Of a DNA stretch of 64,000 nt, positions 1 to 9,741 are shown in pieces (the stretch's first letter is position 1; every line of letters begins with the position of its first letter). The stretch covers positions 5,576,001 through 5,640,000 of the forward strand of contig NZ_CP034346.1 in NCBI RefSeq assembly GCF_003991425.1. The letters are read 5' to 3'. Position numbers and translations under genes: made by a program. Below the pieces are notes generated by a model, which was given only the letters and a program-made list of their open reading frames with translations, searched no databases and had not been told where the DNA came from. This DNA comes from Paenibacillus lutimineralis (GTDB taxonomy: Bacteria > Bacillota > Bacilli > Paenibacillales > Paenibacillaceae).

Positions 1-54
1 TTTTGAGTTTTTTACTTTACTTTCACTTTTTTTACTTGTTCCCAGATTGTTGAA

Positions 55-1401
55 CTACGCCTGAGTATTGCGGTATTCCTGAGGGGACACCCCCATCTTC
101 TTCTTAAAAAAGGTCGTAAAATAAGAAGGCGAATCGAACCCAACCCGGGCAGCTATCTCATTCAGTTTCAGATTCGTATCCTGCATCAGCCGAATGGATC
201 CTTCCAGCCTCTTCGTCTGGATGTATTCCAGCAAATTATGGCCTGCTACCTGCTTGTAGAAGCGCGATAGGTAAGACGGATTGAAATGAACCTCCTCCGC
301 GATCGCGGTCAAGGATACATCACCGGATAAATGCTCGTTCACATATCGCTGAATTTGATCAATGACGAATAGCTTCATCTCATCCTGCTCCATCCGGCCA
401 TATTCGTACATATTCTCCTCATGCGGATGGACTCTGCCCAAATCTACGATGATCATCGTCTGACCTAACGCGGCGCGTGCCTTAAGTAGAGAATGCAATT
501 TCTCATACTGCTGCCCGGCTGTATCCCAGCTTCCTGCCAGATTATCCGATATACCAAAGGAGACCGCTACGCCTAGCAGCTCTTCACACTCATTTTGCAC
601 CAGCTCCAATATGCCCTTCATGTACATCGTTATGCTGTTCCAAGAAGTCCCACTGCTGGCGTTCCCCCCACGGAACCGCCCTAGTAGCTCTGCCCCGGGC
701 TGCAGTATCCAGTAGAGGACGTCATCCTGCATGACAGAGCATTCACATTGGAACGAGGTCGGCAAATAGTTCAGGAATGATCTCTGCACGGCTTGTCGTA
801 GTTCGGTGGCTCTGTCCACTTCATTTAAGGTCATTCTTCCAATCAGAAAAAATGCTGGCCGATCGGGAACGATCTGGAAATGCACTTCTTCATAACGAGG
901 CTGGACCAATAATTGAACAAGATCTTCTCCCCCCACCATTTTCCGCAACAGTTCCTGCTTCAACAGCGGCGCAGCAATCTCGGAATGCAGCCTCGCTTTC
1001 TCCTCTTGAATTCTGAGTCGATTCTCCTCATCCAGCTTGGCAATAGACCTCTGCACTGCTTCGAAGATCAGCTCAATGCCTTCTGTCTTCAGAATATAAT
1101 TGTCCACATTCTTGCGCAGCGCTTCATGGACATAATCGAATTCACTATATCCAGTGAGAAGGATAGAACGGCAATGCGGCCAGTAATAATTAATTTCATC
1201 GACGAGTTGTAGTCCACTCATCTGCGGCATTCGGATGTCGCTGACCAGAATATCCAGCTTCATTTTTTTGGCCATTTCAAGAGCCTCTTTGGCGGAATAA
1301 GCTTTACACACTTCGAGCTCAAATTCGGTATTGTCCTGGAACAGAAGAACCAGCCCATTCACAATGACAGGCTCATCATCAACAATCAACAATCTGTACA
1401 T
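55..1401 (-). CDS. Response regulator, REC plus AraC-type HTH (YesN family)
   Basis: Cytoplasmic transcription regulator. An N-terminal receiver domain begins MYRLLIVDDEP; the phospho-acceptor Asp lies in SDIRMPQMSG near residue 55 and the conserved Lys in NYILKTEG. The C-terminal ~100 residues form a double helix-turn-helix AraC domain ending FFKKKMGVSPQEYRNTQA. The middle ~200 residues are the poorly conserved linker usual in YesN proteins. An in-frame ATG exists 30 nt upstream, but the start at 1401 has GAGGAGG 9 nt before it. The cognate kinase gene ends 4 nt upstream, so the two are translated as a pair. It probably controls the sugar-type importer encoded upstream on the same strand (7168-10668). 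Confidence 0.93.
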   Translation of the reverse strand: MYRLLIVDDEPVIVNGLVLLFQDNTEFELEVCKAYSAKEALEMAKKMKLDILVSDIRMPQMSGLQLVDEINYYWPHCRSILLTGYSEFDYVHEALRKNVDNYILKTEGIELIFEAVQRSIAKLDEENRLRIQEEKARLHSEIAAPLLKQELLRKMVGGEDLVQLLVQPRYEEVHFQIVPDRPAFFLIGRMTLNEVDRATELRQAVQRSFLNYLPTSFQCECSVMQDDVLYWILQPGAELLGRFRGGNASSGTSWNSITMYMKGILELVQNECEELLGVAVSFGISDNLAGSWDTAGQQYEKLHSLLKARAALGQTMIIVDLGRVHPHEENMYEYGRMEQDEMKLFVIDQIQRYVNEHLSGDVSLTAIAEEVHFNPSYLSRFYKQVAGHNLLEYIQTKRLEGSIRLMQDTNLKLNEIAARVGFDSPSYFTTFFKKKMGVSPQEYRNTQA

Positions 1402-1405
1402 GATC

Positions 1406-3148
1406 TCAATCCTCCTCTTCTTCAACCACAATGATCAGATCTACTCTTAGGCCGCCATAAGCGCTGCGCGAGACGAACAGCCCGCTGCCCTTTCCGTATT
1501 TAAGCTGTAGCCGATTGTTCACATTAATAAGTCCGGTCTTCTCCATATATTTCGACTTGGTGGCCAGCTTGTCACGCATCTGCTCGATCATCGACCCAGT
1601 CACAAGCTTTCCGTTGTCCTCCACAGTAACGCGCAGCCTGCCGTCCGCATATTCCGTCCCCATATAGATCACACCCTCCATCGTCCCATCCTCAAAGGCA
1701 TGCTCGAACACATTCTCTACAATGGGTTGAATAATAAGCCTGGGCACCGAGATCGATGGTGGTATATCCTTCACATCGCTATATTCGAAGGTGATCCGAT
1801 TCGAGAAGCGAATGCACTGAATCTCGCAATAATCAAGCGCATGCTGATATTCCTTGTAGAAGGGGACCTCATCCGACCCACTTCTCGTAATATATTGATA
1901 ATAAGTACCCAGCTTCTGAGAAAGCTCAGCGGCACTTTCGGCGTCTCCTACCTTGCACATCATATATATGTTAAAAAAGCTATTGTACAAAAAATGCGGA
2001 TTGATCTGCGATTGGAGCTGCTTTAGCTGTGAATGCTGCAAGGCGATTTTCTGCTCATAATTTTCTCGAATCGAATTTTTCAGCTTAAGCGCCATATTGT
2101 TGAAGCTGCTGAATACGTAATGGAACTCATCATTGGTTCGCGATTCAATCATAATGTTCAAATTGTCGGCCTCAAGCATCCGGAACGCCTTGACCAGACG
2201 CGATAAAGGACGGTGAATCATTAAATTGACCGAGAAAGCGTACAGCACCATGATCACAATAGCAATAATGAACAATAAATAGGACCAGGTCGTAAACTGA
2301 TTCAACGGACGGGTAATTTCATTCTGATTGACGTACATGATCAATGATAAATTCAGCGCGCTAACATCGTTATGGATAATAAAATAATTAACGCCATGAA
2401 CCTTCTTCATTTCAGAGGTGCTTTGTTCCTGGAGACTCTGCTCAGAGATTTGTCCGAGAATCATGTTCGATTCCTGCACCTCCTTCGAGGTCGTCAGGAC
2501 GGTGCCTAATTCCTTGCTGCCCAGCAGTACCTCTGATTCCTGATATAAATTGGAAATTTGCTCTAACGCTTCAAGTAGCTTGGGCCTGGAAATCTCGATA
2601 TAAGACCATATTCCGTCGTTGTTCTCGCTCTCAATCAGGAAGATCCGATTTCCGCTCTGATAGAACGAAGGCTTCGGCTTCACGGATACAAGCGAAGCAA
2701 CCAGGCTCATCTCAGGATTCGGTGCATTCGTTACTCCGGACATCATCGAAATGGTCTTACCAACCGCTTCGACATAGACGCCGGCATTCACGATATAATC
2801 GCTGAAGGCAGTCAACGCCATTTGTCTATCCCTTACCTGCTCAATCAGCTCCACTTCCTCGTAATTCTCCAGCATACTGCCGCGGAAGCTGAGCTTCTGC
2901 AAATCCTTGTCATTTAACAGTTGAAGCTGTAAATTTCGGATGAAATACATCTCTTTATCAAGCTGCTTGGAGTAGAAGGTAGCACCGGCTAGAGAAGAGC
3001 TCAGTATTGCATTTTTACTGATCGACATTCCTTTGTAATTGAACCAGATATTCATCGTAATGAGCGGCAGCAATAACAAAATAAATATAGCGATAACTTT
3101 CTGATATACGAACCACTTCGATTTCTTTCTAGCGATCCTAAGCTTCAT
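1406..3148 (-). CDS. Sensor histidine kinase, YesM family
   Basis: Membrane sensor kinase. Transmembrane segments are near residues 17-37 and 289-311 and enclose a ~250-residue extracytoplasmic sensor. A HAMP-like linker follows, then the His_kinase domain with QSQINPHFLYNS (phospho-accepting His about 385), then the ATPase with IIQPIVENVFEHAF (N box) and VEDNG. The length of 580 aa is normal for YesM. The start has GGGGG 7 nt upstream. A minus-strand intrinsic terminator lies about 60 nt upstream of the gene, so this kinase/regulator pair is a transcription unit separate from the second pair at 3591-6971. The ligand cannot be read from the sequence. Confidence 0.93.
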   Translation of the reverse strand: MKLRIARKKSKWFVYQKVIAIFILLLLPLITMNIWFNYKGMSISKNAILSSSLAGATFYSKQLDKEMYFIRNLQLQLLNDKDLQKLSFRGSMLENYEEVELIEQVRDRQMALTAFSDYIVNAGVYVEAVGKTISMMSGVTNAPNPEMSLVASLVSVKPKPSFYQSGNRIFLIESENNDGIWSYIEISRPKLLEALEQISNLYQESEVLLGSKELGTVLTTSKEVQESNMILGQISEQSLQEQSTSEMKKVHGVNYFIIHNDVSALNLSLIMYVNQNEITRPLNQFTTWSYLLFIIAIVIMVLYAFSVNLMIHRPLSRLVKAFRMLEADNLNIMIESRTNDEFHYVFSSFNNMALKLKNSIRENYEQKIALQHSQLKQLQSQINPHFLYNSFFNIYMMCKVGDAESAAELSQKLGTYYQYITRSGSDEVPFYKEYQHALDYCEIQCIRFSNRITFEYSDVKDIPPSISVPRLIIQPIVENVFEHAFEDGTMEGVIYMGTEYADGRLRVTVEDNGKLVTGSMIEQMRDKLATKSKYMEKTGLINVNNRLQLKYGKGSGLFVSRSAYGGLRVDLIIVVEEEED

Positions 3149-3203
3149 CGCATTACCCCCGTTGCTGTATGATGGATGGTTGTCTTGTGGGCGCGCCGGC
3201 TAA

Positions 3204-3233
3204 CAAAAAAAGAACCATCCCTGCGGGAGATTC
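3204..3233 (-). terminator. Intrinsic terminator after the second two-component pair
   Basis: On the minus strand the stem GAATC-TCCC / GGGA-T-GGTTC has a GCA loop and one bulged T and is followed by seven T. It should end transcription from the pair at 3591-6971. The rest of the 442-bp gap 3149-3590 shows no supportable gene; short open frames there look random. Confidence 0.75.
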
Positions 3234-3590
3234 CTTTCTTGTTCTTACCACTAGAAAGAGTACGGCTTCAGGATTTATTCCGAGATCGGAGGCAATTCAG
3301 AACCGCAACTTATGGAGCTCCGGGTGGCTACCGCCGATGGTACAGCTCCAGCTCATTCATCGCGAAGTTGCCCCATTTCAGAGTTGCCGCTTGGATATTA
3401 AGCCGTAGTTAATGATATCTTGCTGAAGGCAGCCGATCATATATACTATTTTCGACTACTGTTACTAAAATTGTAGACCTGCCCGCAGAGGCAAACAATT
3501 TAAAAACCTTTACCTGGACTTGCAATATTTTTACTTGTTTGCATTCGAAGCCCTCTAAGTTCACATTCAGAAAGTTCAATTGAATTTCCT

Positions 3591-5207
3591 CTATAGAGCT
3601 TCTCTTTCTCTTTGTCCGTCTGGGGGCTGCTGTCTAAGCTGCTGCGGAGAGACATCGTATACTTTTCTGAACATTTTGGAGAAGTAGGAGAAATTATAAT
3701 AGCCCAAGGTCTTGGCGATATCCGAGATTGGCAACGTTGAAGTCGTGATCAGGTCCTTGGCCAAGGACATACGTGTATTCAAAATATAATCCGTGATCGA
3801 TTCCCCTATCTCCCGCTTGAACAATCGCGACAAGTAGGCCGGATTCAAGTGCACGTAGCTGGCAAGCTGCTCTCTAGTAATCGGCTCACTCAAATGCTCG
3901 GTAATATAATATTGAATCCGCCGAATGACCGAATGATTCTGGTGCAGCTCATTATGGATGATTCCAGCCACCTGGAGTGCCTCTTCTTCCAGCTGCGGAA
4001 GACTGCGAGGCTGATCATTCAGCAGCAGCCCATCCCGGCCCTTCAATAGCTCAATGGCATTCAGTCCATTCTTATGCAAAACATAGTGCGCCATCTGCAT
4101 AAATTCATTGCGGAAGGCCTCCAGCTCAGCCATAGATAGACGTTGGAACTGTGCCATCTCCGATACTCTAATTCGGATTTCCTCCTGCAACTCCTCCAGC
4201 TTGCCCTGCTCCAGCAGAATCGTCCACGTTGATATCCGTGGGATCATGGATTGGATGGAAGGAGTGCAATGCGAAGCCAGCATGTAGACCTGATTGGATC
4301 TATTCACATTGTTGTACTCGATCTCCAGAAGCTGTTTGCAAATGTCCGCAATTTCATACAAGCTAACGTTCCTGCCAATATAACAGGATATATTACAGTC
4401 GAAATATTCAAGGCAGCTCTGAATATATTTCTCACATCGCACATGCAATCCGGAAGGATCGTTCATCTCTTCCTGATCCCCCATCATGATGACGATGTTA
4501 ACCCCCTGCTTGGTCTGGATTACCTCCCCTCTACCACTCATAAGCAGCACCTCAGCAGCACCTTTGCGAATCGCATACTCAATAATTTCCTCATCCCGCG
4601 TAGTGAACTCGCGCAGCCAAGATTCCACGCTGACAAGCACAGGCAGGAAGACGAACTGCTCCAGCCCTGATAACTGATGCTTCTCCAAAATGCCCGCGAT
4701 ATTATTCGGAGAGCATACAATCCTGCCCGTGAACAGGTCATTCCAGAATTTATCGGTAATCAGAGGCTTCTGTCTACGCCACATCTCATAATAAGGCTTA
4801 TACTGCTCCCGCAATCTGTGTAATTCCCGTTCCTGCAAAATAGACTCTAGCGCCCGATTGATCGTGTCCTGAAGCACATCGAATTCAATCGGCTTCAGCA
4901 AATAATCGAACCCATCCAACTGGATCGCTCTCTTCATGAAGTTGAAGGCGGAGTGGGCGGTAAGGAAGATCGTCTCTGTCTCAGGAGAGATCTCATTCAC
5001 TTTCTCCAATAGCTCAATTCCCGTCCCCTTGGGCATTTCGATATCGCAGATCATGACGTCGATTGACGTCTGCTCGAACACTTTCAACGCATCCCGCATA
5101 TTATAGGCCTCGTATACCTCGGACACCTGCAGCCTTTCCCAATTCACACCACTGCGAATCCCCATTACCGCATAGATCTCGTCGTCTACTATCAAAGCCT
5201 TAAACAT
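3591..5207 (-). CDS. Response regulator, REC plus AraC-type HTH (YesN family), second copy
   Basis: A 538-aa regulator. The receiver domain MFKALIVDDEIYAVMGIR carries the Asp in CDIEMPKGTG and the Lys in DYLLKPIEFD. A ~280-residue linker follows, then an AraC HTH pair at the C-terminus (LASYVHLNPAYLSRLFKREI; ISDIAKTLGYYNFSYFSKMF). The start has GGGGGAG 5 nt upstream and lies 19 nt behind the stop of its kinase. Sequence divergence from the regulator at 55-1401 is large, so this is not a recent duplication. A role in controlling the importer at 7168-10668 is inferred from position only. Confidence 0.93.
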   Translation of the reverse strand: MFKALIVDDEIYAVMGIRSGVNWERLQVSEVYEAYNMRDALKVFEQTSIDVMICDIEMPKGTGIELLEKVNEISPETETIFLTAHSAFNFMKRAIQLDGFDYLLKPIEFDVLQDTINRALESILQERELHRLREQYKPYYEMWRRQKPLITDKFWNDLFTGRIVCSPNNIAGILEKHQLSGLEQFVFLPVLVSVESWLREFTTRDEEIIEYAIRKGAAEVLLMSGRGEVIQTKQGVNIVIMMGDQEEMNDPSGLHVRCEKYIQSCLEYFDCNISCYIGRNVSLYEIADICKQLLEIEYNNVNRSNQVYMLASHCTPSIQSMIPRISTWTILLEQGKLEELQEEIRIRVSEMAQFQRLSMAELEAFRNEFMQMAHYVLHKNGLNAIELLKGRDGLLLNDQPRSLPQLEEEALQVAGIIHNELHQNHSVIRRIQYYITEHLSEPITREQLASYVHLNPAYLSRLFKREIGESITDYILNTRMSLAKDLITTSTLPISDIAKTLGYYNFSYFSKMFRKVYDVSPQQLRQQPPDGQREREAL

Positions 5208-5225
5208 GCTTCTCCCCCATTCTGA

Positions 5226-6971
5226 TCAATAAGATGTAAATTGTTCAACAGTTCGAAATGGAAGTACAATTTGAATTCGCGCCCCCGAGGCATTATCGAA
5301 CTCCAGCCGGGCACCGTCTCCGAACAGATGCTTAATCCGGTACTGTACATTGGAAATACCGAGGTGCTCTCCGTTCTGATGCTCCAGATAGCTACCGGGC
5401 CCTAGCTTCTCCAGCATATCCTCTGGAAATCCATTGCCATTGTCCATGATCACGATACGCACCCTCTCCTGTTCTATTAAGCCAATAGCGATATAGATAT
5501 GGAATGGGTGATCCATGAAGTCAAAGCCATGCTTAATAGCATTTTCAATGAACGGTTGAATCAACAGCGGTGGAATCGCAGCTTCTTCCGCACCGCTTTC
5601 CATCTGAATCTCATAGGTAATGCGTTCTGGAAAGCGAACCTGCTGAATTTTAATATAGCTCTCCATATGCTCCATTTCTTCTCGGATGGTGACAGCGACC
5701 TGATTCGTCCTCGTCGTGAAGCGGAAATATTTGACTAGATTCATACACATCAGCTGTATGACGTTATAATTTTTAATCTCGGCCAAGTTATAAATAATGT
5801 TGATCGTGTTCAGGAGGAAATGAGGATTAATTTGCAACTGCAAATGCTTGAGCTCAGCTTTATGTGCTTTAATCTGCTCCTCATATACACTGCTCGTCAA
5901 TTCATGGATTTCAGCAGCCATGCTGTTAAAGGTCTCGTTAATAATCGCAAACTCCTTGGCTTTAGAGGATTGAAGCCGGATATTCCAATCCCCATACTTG
6001 ATTCGACGCATCCCATGAACGAGGTTGTTCATTGGCTTAAGAATGATATCGTTCAAATAGACCAAATAAATGACCAGAATGAATAGCGCACCTACGGAAA
6101 TAAGAATAATGCCGCGGCGAAAATTGTTCAGATCCTTCAACATCTGCTCTTCGGGCACAAAGACACTGAGAATAACATCCGTACCCTGCACCGGGTTCGT
6201 AACGGCAATGTATTTAAGGCCATCCTGCTTCACTACTTGATACCCTCCGTTGGTCCCCGAGTCCAGTGAAACGGAATGGGTCGGGTCGATAATACCCGCA
6301 TTTGTGATCATCTGTCCCTGATTGTTGAGGAAACCGGCAAAACCTTCCTTCGAGTGAATGATATCGAGCGGAATCACCAGGTTCTCCAATTCGATAAAGG
6401 CTCCGAGATAGAAATCATCCCCTGTATTCACCAGACGAATTAGAGCATACTTTCCCTTGCTGTATTCAACCGCCTTCCATTCCCGAAAAAAATCGCTATT
6501 CGGCTCGATGCTCTTGACTATTCTCTCGATGGTCGTCTTGATCGCACTCAACCGTTCATAGGACGACTCCCTAATCGGCGTAGTGAAGAGATCTCGATTC
6601 CGCAACGAATAGATGAACTGTAGATCGACGCTATTATCAAACCGATGATACTTGCTAAAAGTACTCAGAATCCGGGCCTTGGCCAGATAATAGTCATTCG
6701 GGTCATTCAGCAGCTGCGGCAACGCGGCGAGATTCGGATCTTCTACGGCAACGTTATAGAGAAAATTTGTCTCTTTGTTCAATGCCGCCTCGATTTGTTG
6801 TGAATACAGGATCATTGAATTTTTGTTGGATTCGGCGACCTGCTCGCGGATCGTATTCGAAGCGTAATAATTGTTATAGAGCATGAGTCCAACTAAAGGA
6901 ACTGTAATTACTATGAAACCGATGATCAGCTTGAATCGAAGCGACTGCTTAATATTCGACCTCATGAACAT
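5226..6971 (-). CDS. Sensor histidine kinase, YesM family, second copy
   Basis: A 581-aa membrane kinase with transmembrane helices near residues 14-33 and 287-306, a ~250-residue external sensor domain, a HAMP linker, His in LQLQINPHFLLNT (about 384), the N box LLIQPFIENAIKHGF and the G box DNGNGFPED. GGGG lies 9 nt before the chosen ATG; a second ATG two codons in is equally possible. It lies just downstream of the lipoprotein gene but behind a terminator at 7081-7131, so it probably has its own promoter or receives read-through. The partner regulator follows 19 nt downstream. Confidence 0.92.
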   Translation of the reverse strand: MFMRSNIKQSLRFKLIIGFIVITVPLVGLMLYNNYYASNTIREQVAESNKNSMILYSQQIEAALNKETNFLYNVAVEDPNLAALPQLLNDPNDYYLAKARILSTFSKYHRFDNSVDLQFIYSLRNRDLFTTPIRESSYERLSAIKTTIERIVKSIEPNSDFFREWKAVEYSKGKYALIRLVNTGDDFYLGAFIELENLVIPLDIIHSKEGFAGFLNNQGQMITNAGIIDPTHSVSLDSGTNGGYQVVKQDGLKYIAVTNPVQGTDVILSVFVPEEQMLKDLNNFRRGIILISVGALFILVIYLVYLNDIILKPMNNLVHGMRRIKYGDWNIRLQSSKAKEFAIINETFNSMAAEIHELTSSVYEEQIKAHKAELKHLQLQINPHFLLNTINIIYNLAEIKNYNVIQLMCMNLVKYFRFTTRTNQVAVTIREEMEHMESYIKIQQVRFPERITYEIQMESGAEEAAIPPLLIQPFIENAIKHGFDFMDHPFHIYIAIGLIEQERVRIVIMDNGNGFPEDMLEKLGPGSYLEHQNGEHLGISNVQYRIKHLFGDGARLEFDNASGARIQIVLPFRTVEQFTSY

Positions 6972-7080
6972 GCTTATCTACCCCGGATCATGCAAGATTA
7001 GTATGAACCCTCTAACATTCACAGCGACCCATCTTAAATGTTCAAGGCCCATCTACACCGAGTATAAATTCCGGTAGGAC

Positions 7081-7131
7081 AAAAAGGAATCCCTAGTTAG
7101 GACTACTCTCGTCCCGGTTCAGAATTCCTTT
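7081..7131 (-). terminator. Intrinsic terminator after the first importer operon
   Basis: Minus-strand arms AAAGGAAT / ATTCCTTT enclose a loop with an inner GGAC/GTCC hairpin and run into TTTTT. It is about 40 nt past the lipoprotein stop codon. Confidence 0.7.
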
Positions 7132-7134
7132 ATA

Positions 7135-7155
7135 GAGGTTGTTCAAAAGTTCGCC
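7135..7155 (+). repeat. Solo left end of dispersed repeat family B
   Basis: GAGGTTGTTCAAAAGTTC here closely matches the left end (GAGGTTGTTTAAAAAGTC) of the full-length element at 30283-30458. The rest of the element is absent. Confidence 0.5.
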
Positions 7156-7167
7156 TTCCACTACTAT

Positions 7168-8697
7168 CTATTTCTGTGTTGCAGCCCATTCAGCCAACTG
7201 CTTATCGACCTCAGCCTTTACTCTGTCAAAGCCAGCTGACTTGCGTTTCGCCTTCCACTTCTCGATCAGCTGCTCCGGCTCCACTGCTCCAGATCGCAAG
7301 GTATCTTCGAATTCCTTCTTTACATTCTCAATTGATGCCATTTCCGATTTAACTGGCTCCTGGTCAAAGGAGAAGCCTAGCGCAATGGAACGCTCCGATC
7401 TGTCATTGAACTTCTGGAATTCCTCCCATTTACCCGGATCTTCGTTCACCCATAGATAAGAATTGAACTGATTGCCGAACATCCAACCGCCTGGGTTAGG
7501 ATAACCCTCTGTATCGGCATTAACACCCTCTGGATAATCGATAACATTGTCACTGACTTTCACATAATGCTTGCCTTCAATGCCCCAATCGAGCATATTC
7601 AACAGCACCGGATCCGTATAGAGCATGTTCAGGAACATCATCGCCCTTGCCGGGTCTTTCGAAGTCCGAGAAATACCAAGCATCGCGCCTTGGGCGTCCC
7701 CCGTTGTCGTGAATGGCTCCGCCGTCTCAACCTGAACCAGCTCCACGCCAGCGTTGATGCTCATCTCCTTGTCCTTACCGGGCTTCAACGATTGAGCAAC
7801 GGCGAAGGCCTTCCCTGCTTTGATCATATTCATGCCCTGATCTGAATCCGAAGTCAGAATATCCTTGTCAAACCAGCCATTCTGACTCCATTGATGCATC
7901 CGTTTGTAGAAGTCAATGAATTTAGGGTCTTCCAGCGTATCAATCGCCTTAATCTCGGTGCTTCCCCGGGGGATACTCAAATTTGCCACGATCCCATCAT
8001 AGTTGGCTGCTTCCCAAATATTCGTAAATTTTCTTGATACGATAGGAATTACGCCCGGCTCCTTCTCTTTAATCGTCTGGAACATTACCTCCATATCTTC
8101 AAGAGACTTCACACCATTAATATCAAATCCATATTTATCTTCTAATTTCTTGTCCAGCAGGAAGCCGAAGCCTTGACCGAATTCCTTCTTGGTAGGAAGG
8201 GCGTAAAGCTTACCGGAGATTCTTGCTCCTTTGATAAAGTCATCGCCAAGAACGCCAGGGATGTCTTTTCCATACTCAGCCATCAGGTCGTCCAGCTCCA
8301 TATATTGCCCTTTGGCGACATCCTTCGCATACGAAAACCAGCTAGCTGTGAACATCAGGTCGAACGGTTCATTCGAGACCTTCATCAAGTTCGTCTTGTC
8401 GTCCCAGGACGCCCACTCGATCGGCTTCAGCTCAATCGTCGCATTAATCTTCTCTGTCAAATACTTGCTCATTTCGTCTTGGACAAGCTGCAGATCCTTA
8501 GCCGCTCCAGCCGGATAGACCATCGTGATTTTATACGGGCTGAGTGCGCTGGCTCCTTCTTTATTTCCCGCCTCTGTCTTATTGCCAGAAGTGTCCCCCG
8601 GATTGGCCGACTTGTTGGAATCCCCTTTGCCGCATCCCGTCAATACCAGTATTCCGCACAGCATAATCACGAACAGTAAATGAAATGCCTTCTTCAT
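7168..8697 (-). CDS. Extracellular solute-binding lipoprotein of sugar-type ABC importer
   Basis: Substrate-capturing component of a CUT1/Lpl-type importer. It has a lipoprotein signal peptide with lipobox LTGC (Cys about residue 22), then a Ser/Asn/Gly-rich spacer and the bilobed binding fold (family 1). The length of 509 aa fits the large LplA-like proteins that accompany YesM/YesN systems. GAGGAG lies about 12 nt upstream of the ATG. It is the third gene of a minus-strand operon after both permeases. No ATPase gene is nearby; such importers usually share an MsmX-type ATPase encoded elsewhere. The substrate cannot be deduced, but the divergent phosphatase genes (10901-12959) hint at a phosphorylated or phosphodiester ligand. 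Confidence 0.93.
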   Translation of the reverse strand: MKKAFHLLFVIMLCGILVLTGCGKGDSNKSANPGDTSGNKTEAGNKEGASALSPYKITMVYPAGAAKDLQLVQDEMSKYLTEKINATIELKPIEWASWDDKTNLMKVSNEPFDLMFTASWFSYAKDVAKGQYMELDDLMAEYGKDIPGVLGDDFIKGARISGKLYALPTKKEFGQGFGFLLDKKLEDKYGFDINGVKSLEDMEVMFQTIKEKEPGVIPIVSRKFTNIWEAANYDGIVANLSIPRGSTEIKAIDTLEDPKFIDFYKRMHQWSQNGWFDKDILTSDSDQGMNMIKAGKAFAVAQSLKPGKDKEMSINAGVELVQVETAEPFTTTGDAQGAMLGISRTSKDPARAMMFLNMLYTDPVLLNMLDWGIEGKHYVKVSDNVIDYPEGVNADTEGYPNPGGWMFGNQFNSYLWVNEDPGKWEEFQKFNDRSERSIALGFSFDQEPVKSEMASIENVKKEFEDTLRSGAVEPEQLIEKWKAKRKSAGFDRVKAEVDKQLAEWAATQK

Positions 8698-8820
8698 ATT
8701 TGTGCTGTTCTCCTCTCAAATCATACTTGTACTAACCTAATCCCCCGGAATTCAGTAAATCTTATTCGTGGCGCTCAGCCCCACCTCCTTCAAGGAATGA
8801 ACTCTATATTTCTGTCTTGT

Positions 8821-9720
8821 CTAACCTTTTACTGCACCAGACGTAATTCCGCTGATGTAATACTTCTGGAAGAACGGATAGGCAAACAATAACGGAGCCA
8901 CCCCGACGATCGCTAGTGCCATTCGTACTGACTCTCGCGGCATCTTTGCCAGCAGCTCTCCAACCTGGGCTGAGCTATTGGACTTCATCAGCAGATATTG
9001 AATGTTAGTAAGCGTCTTCGTCATCAAGTATTGAATGTTGTACAGATCCGGCTTGTCGATAAATAGCATACAGTTATACCAATCATTCCAGTAAGCCAGC
9101 GTGTTGAAGAGTCCGATCGTCGCCATAATCGGCAAGGATAGCGGGACGACGATCTTGAAGAAGATCGTAATCTCACTTGCTCCATCAATCGTCGCTGATT
9201 CGATCACCGTCTCCGGGATAGTCGTGGAGAAGAAGCTTCTCATCAAGAGCACATTAAAGGCGCTTAATAGCAAATTCGGAATAATCATAGAGAAGATTGT
9301 ATTCTTAATTCCGAGCATATTGACATAAGTAATGTACCAAGGTGCGAGTCCCCCACCGAACAGCATCGTGAAGAAGATGTAGAAGGATAGCGTCCGTCTG
9401 AATGGCAAGCTCGGCCGTGATAACGGATAGGCGAAGAGTGCCGTAATCAATAGGCTTACGACGGTACCTATAAGAGTAGCAATGATGGTAACTCCATACG
9501 CCCGGGCGATTTCAGAGAAATCATTGAACAAGAACTTATAAGCCTCGAAGCTGATCTCGTTGGGGAATAAGGAGAACCCCTTCTGCAAAATAGAATCCTC
9601 GCTTGAAATAGAGACCATGAATATGAGGATAAATGGTACCAATGATATGATCGTGAAGCACCAGAAGAACAGGTGAATCATCGTAGGGCCGATTCGTCTC
9701 GATATATTTAATTCTCTCAC
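8821..9720 (-). CDS. ABC importer permease, LplC/YtcP type
   Basis: Integral membrane permease of 299 aa with about six predicted helices. The cytoplasmic EAA loop reads ESATIDGASEITIFFKIVVPLSLP, the contact site for the ATPase. It ends in the family-typical ITSGAVKG. It starts at GTG with GGAGAG 6 nt upstream and lies 21 nt behind the companion permease. It forms the translocation channel with the protein of 9742-10668. Confidence 0.94.
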   Translation of the reverse strand: MRELNISRRIGPTMIHLFFWCFTIISLVPFILIFMVSISSEDSILQKGFSLFPNEISFEAYKFLFNDFSEIARAYGVTIIATLIGTVVSLLITALFAYPLSRPSLPFRRTLSFYIFFTMLFGGGLAPWYITYVNMLGIKNTIFSMIIPNLLLSAFNVLLMRSFFSTTIPETVIESATIDGASEITIFFKIVVPLSLPIMATIGLFNTLAYWNDWYNCMLFIDKPDLYNIQYLMTKTLTNIQYLLMKSNSSAQVGELLAKMPRESVRMALAIVGVAPLLFAYPFFQKYYISGITSGAVKG

Positions 9721-9741
9721 GTTGTTCTCTCCCTCCCCGCC

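Noticed and set aside
3314..3349. GGGTGGCTACCGC within a small hairpin, resembling a T-box antiterminator
   Set aside because: It has an extra base against the T-box consensus, no specifier stem or terminator, and no plus-strand gene follows.
3169..3412. Two overlapping plus-strand open frames of ~79 codons
   Set aside because: No ribosome binding site, random-looking composition, and they run antisense through a minus-strand terminator.
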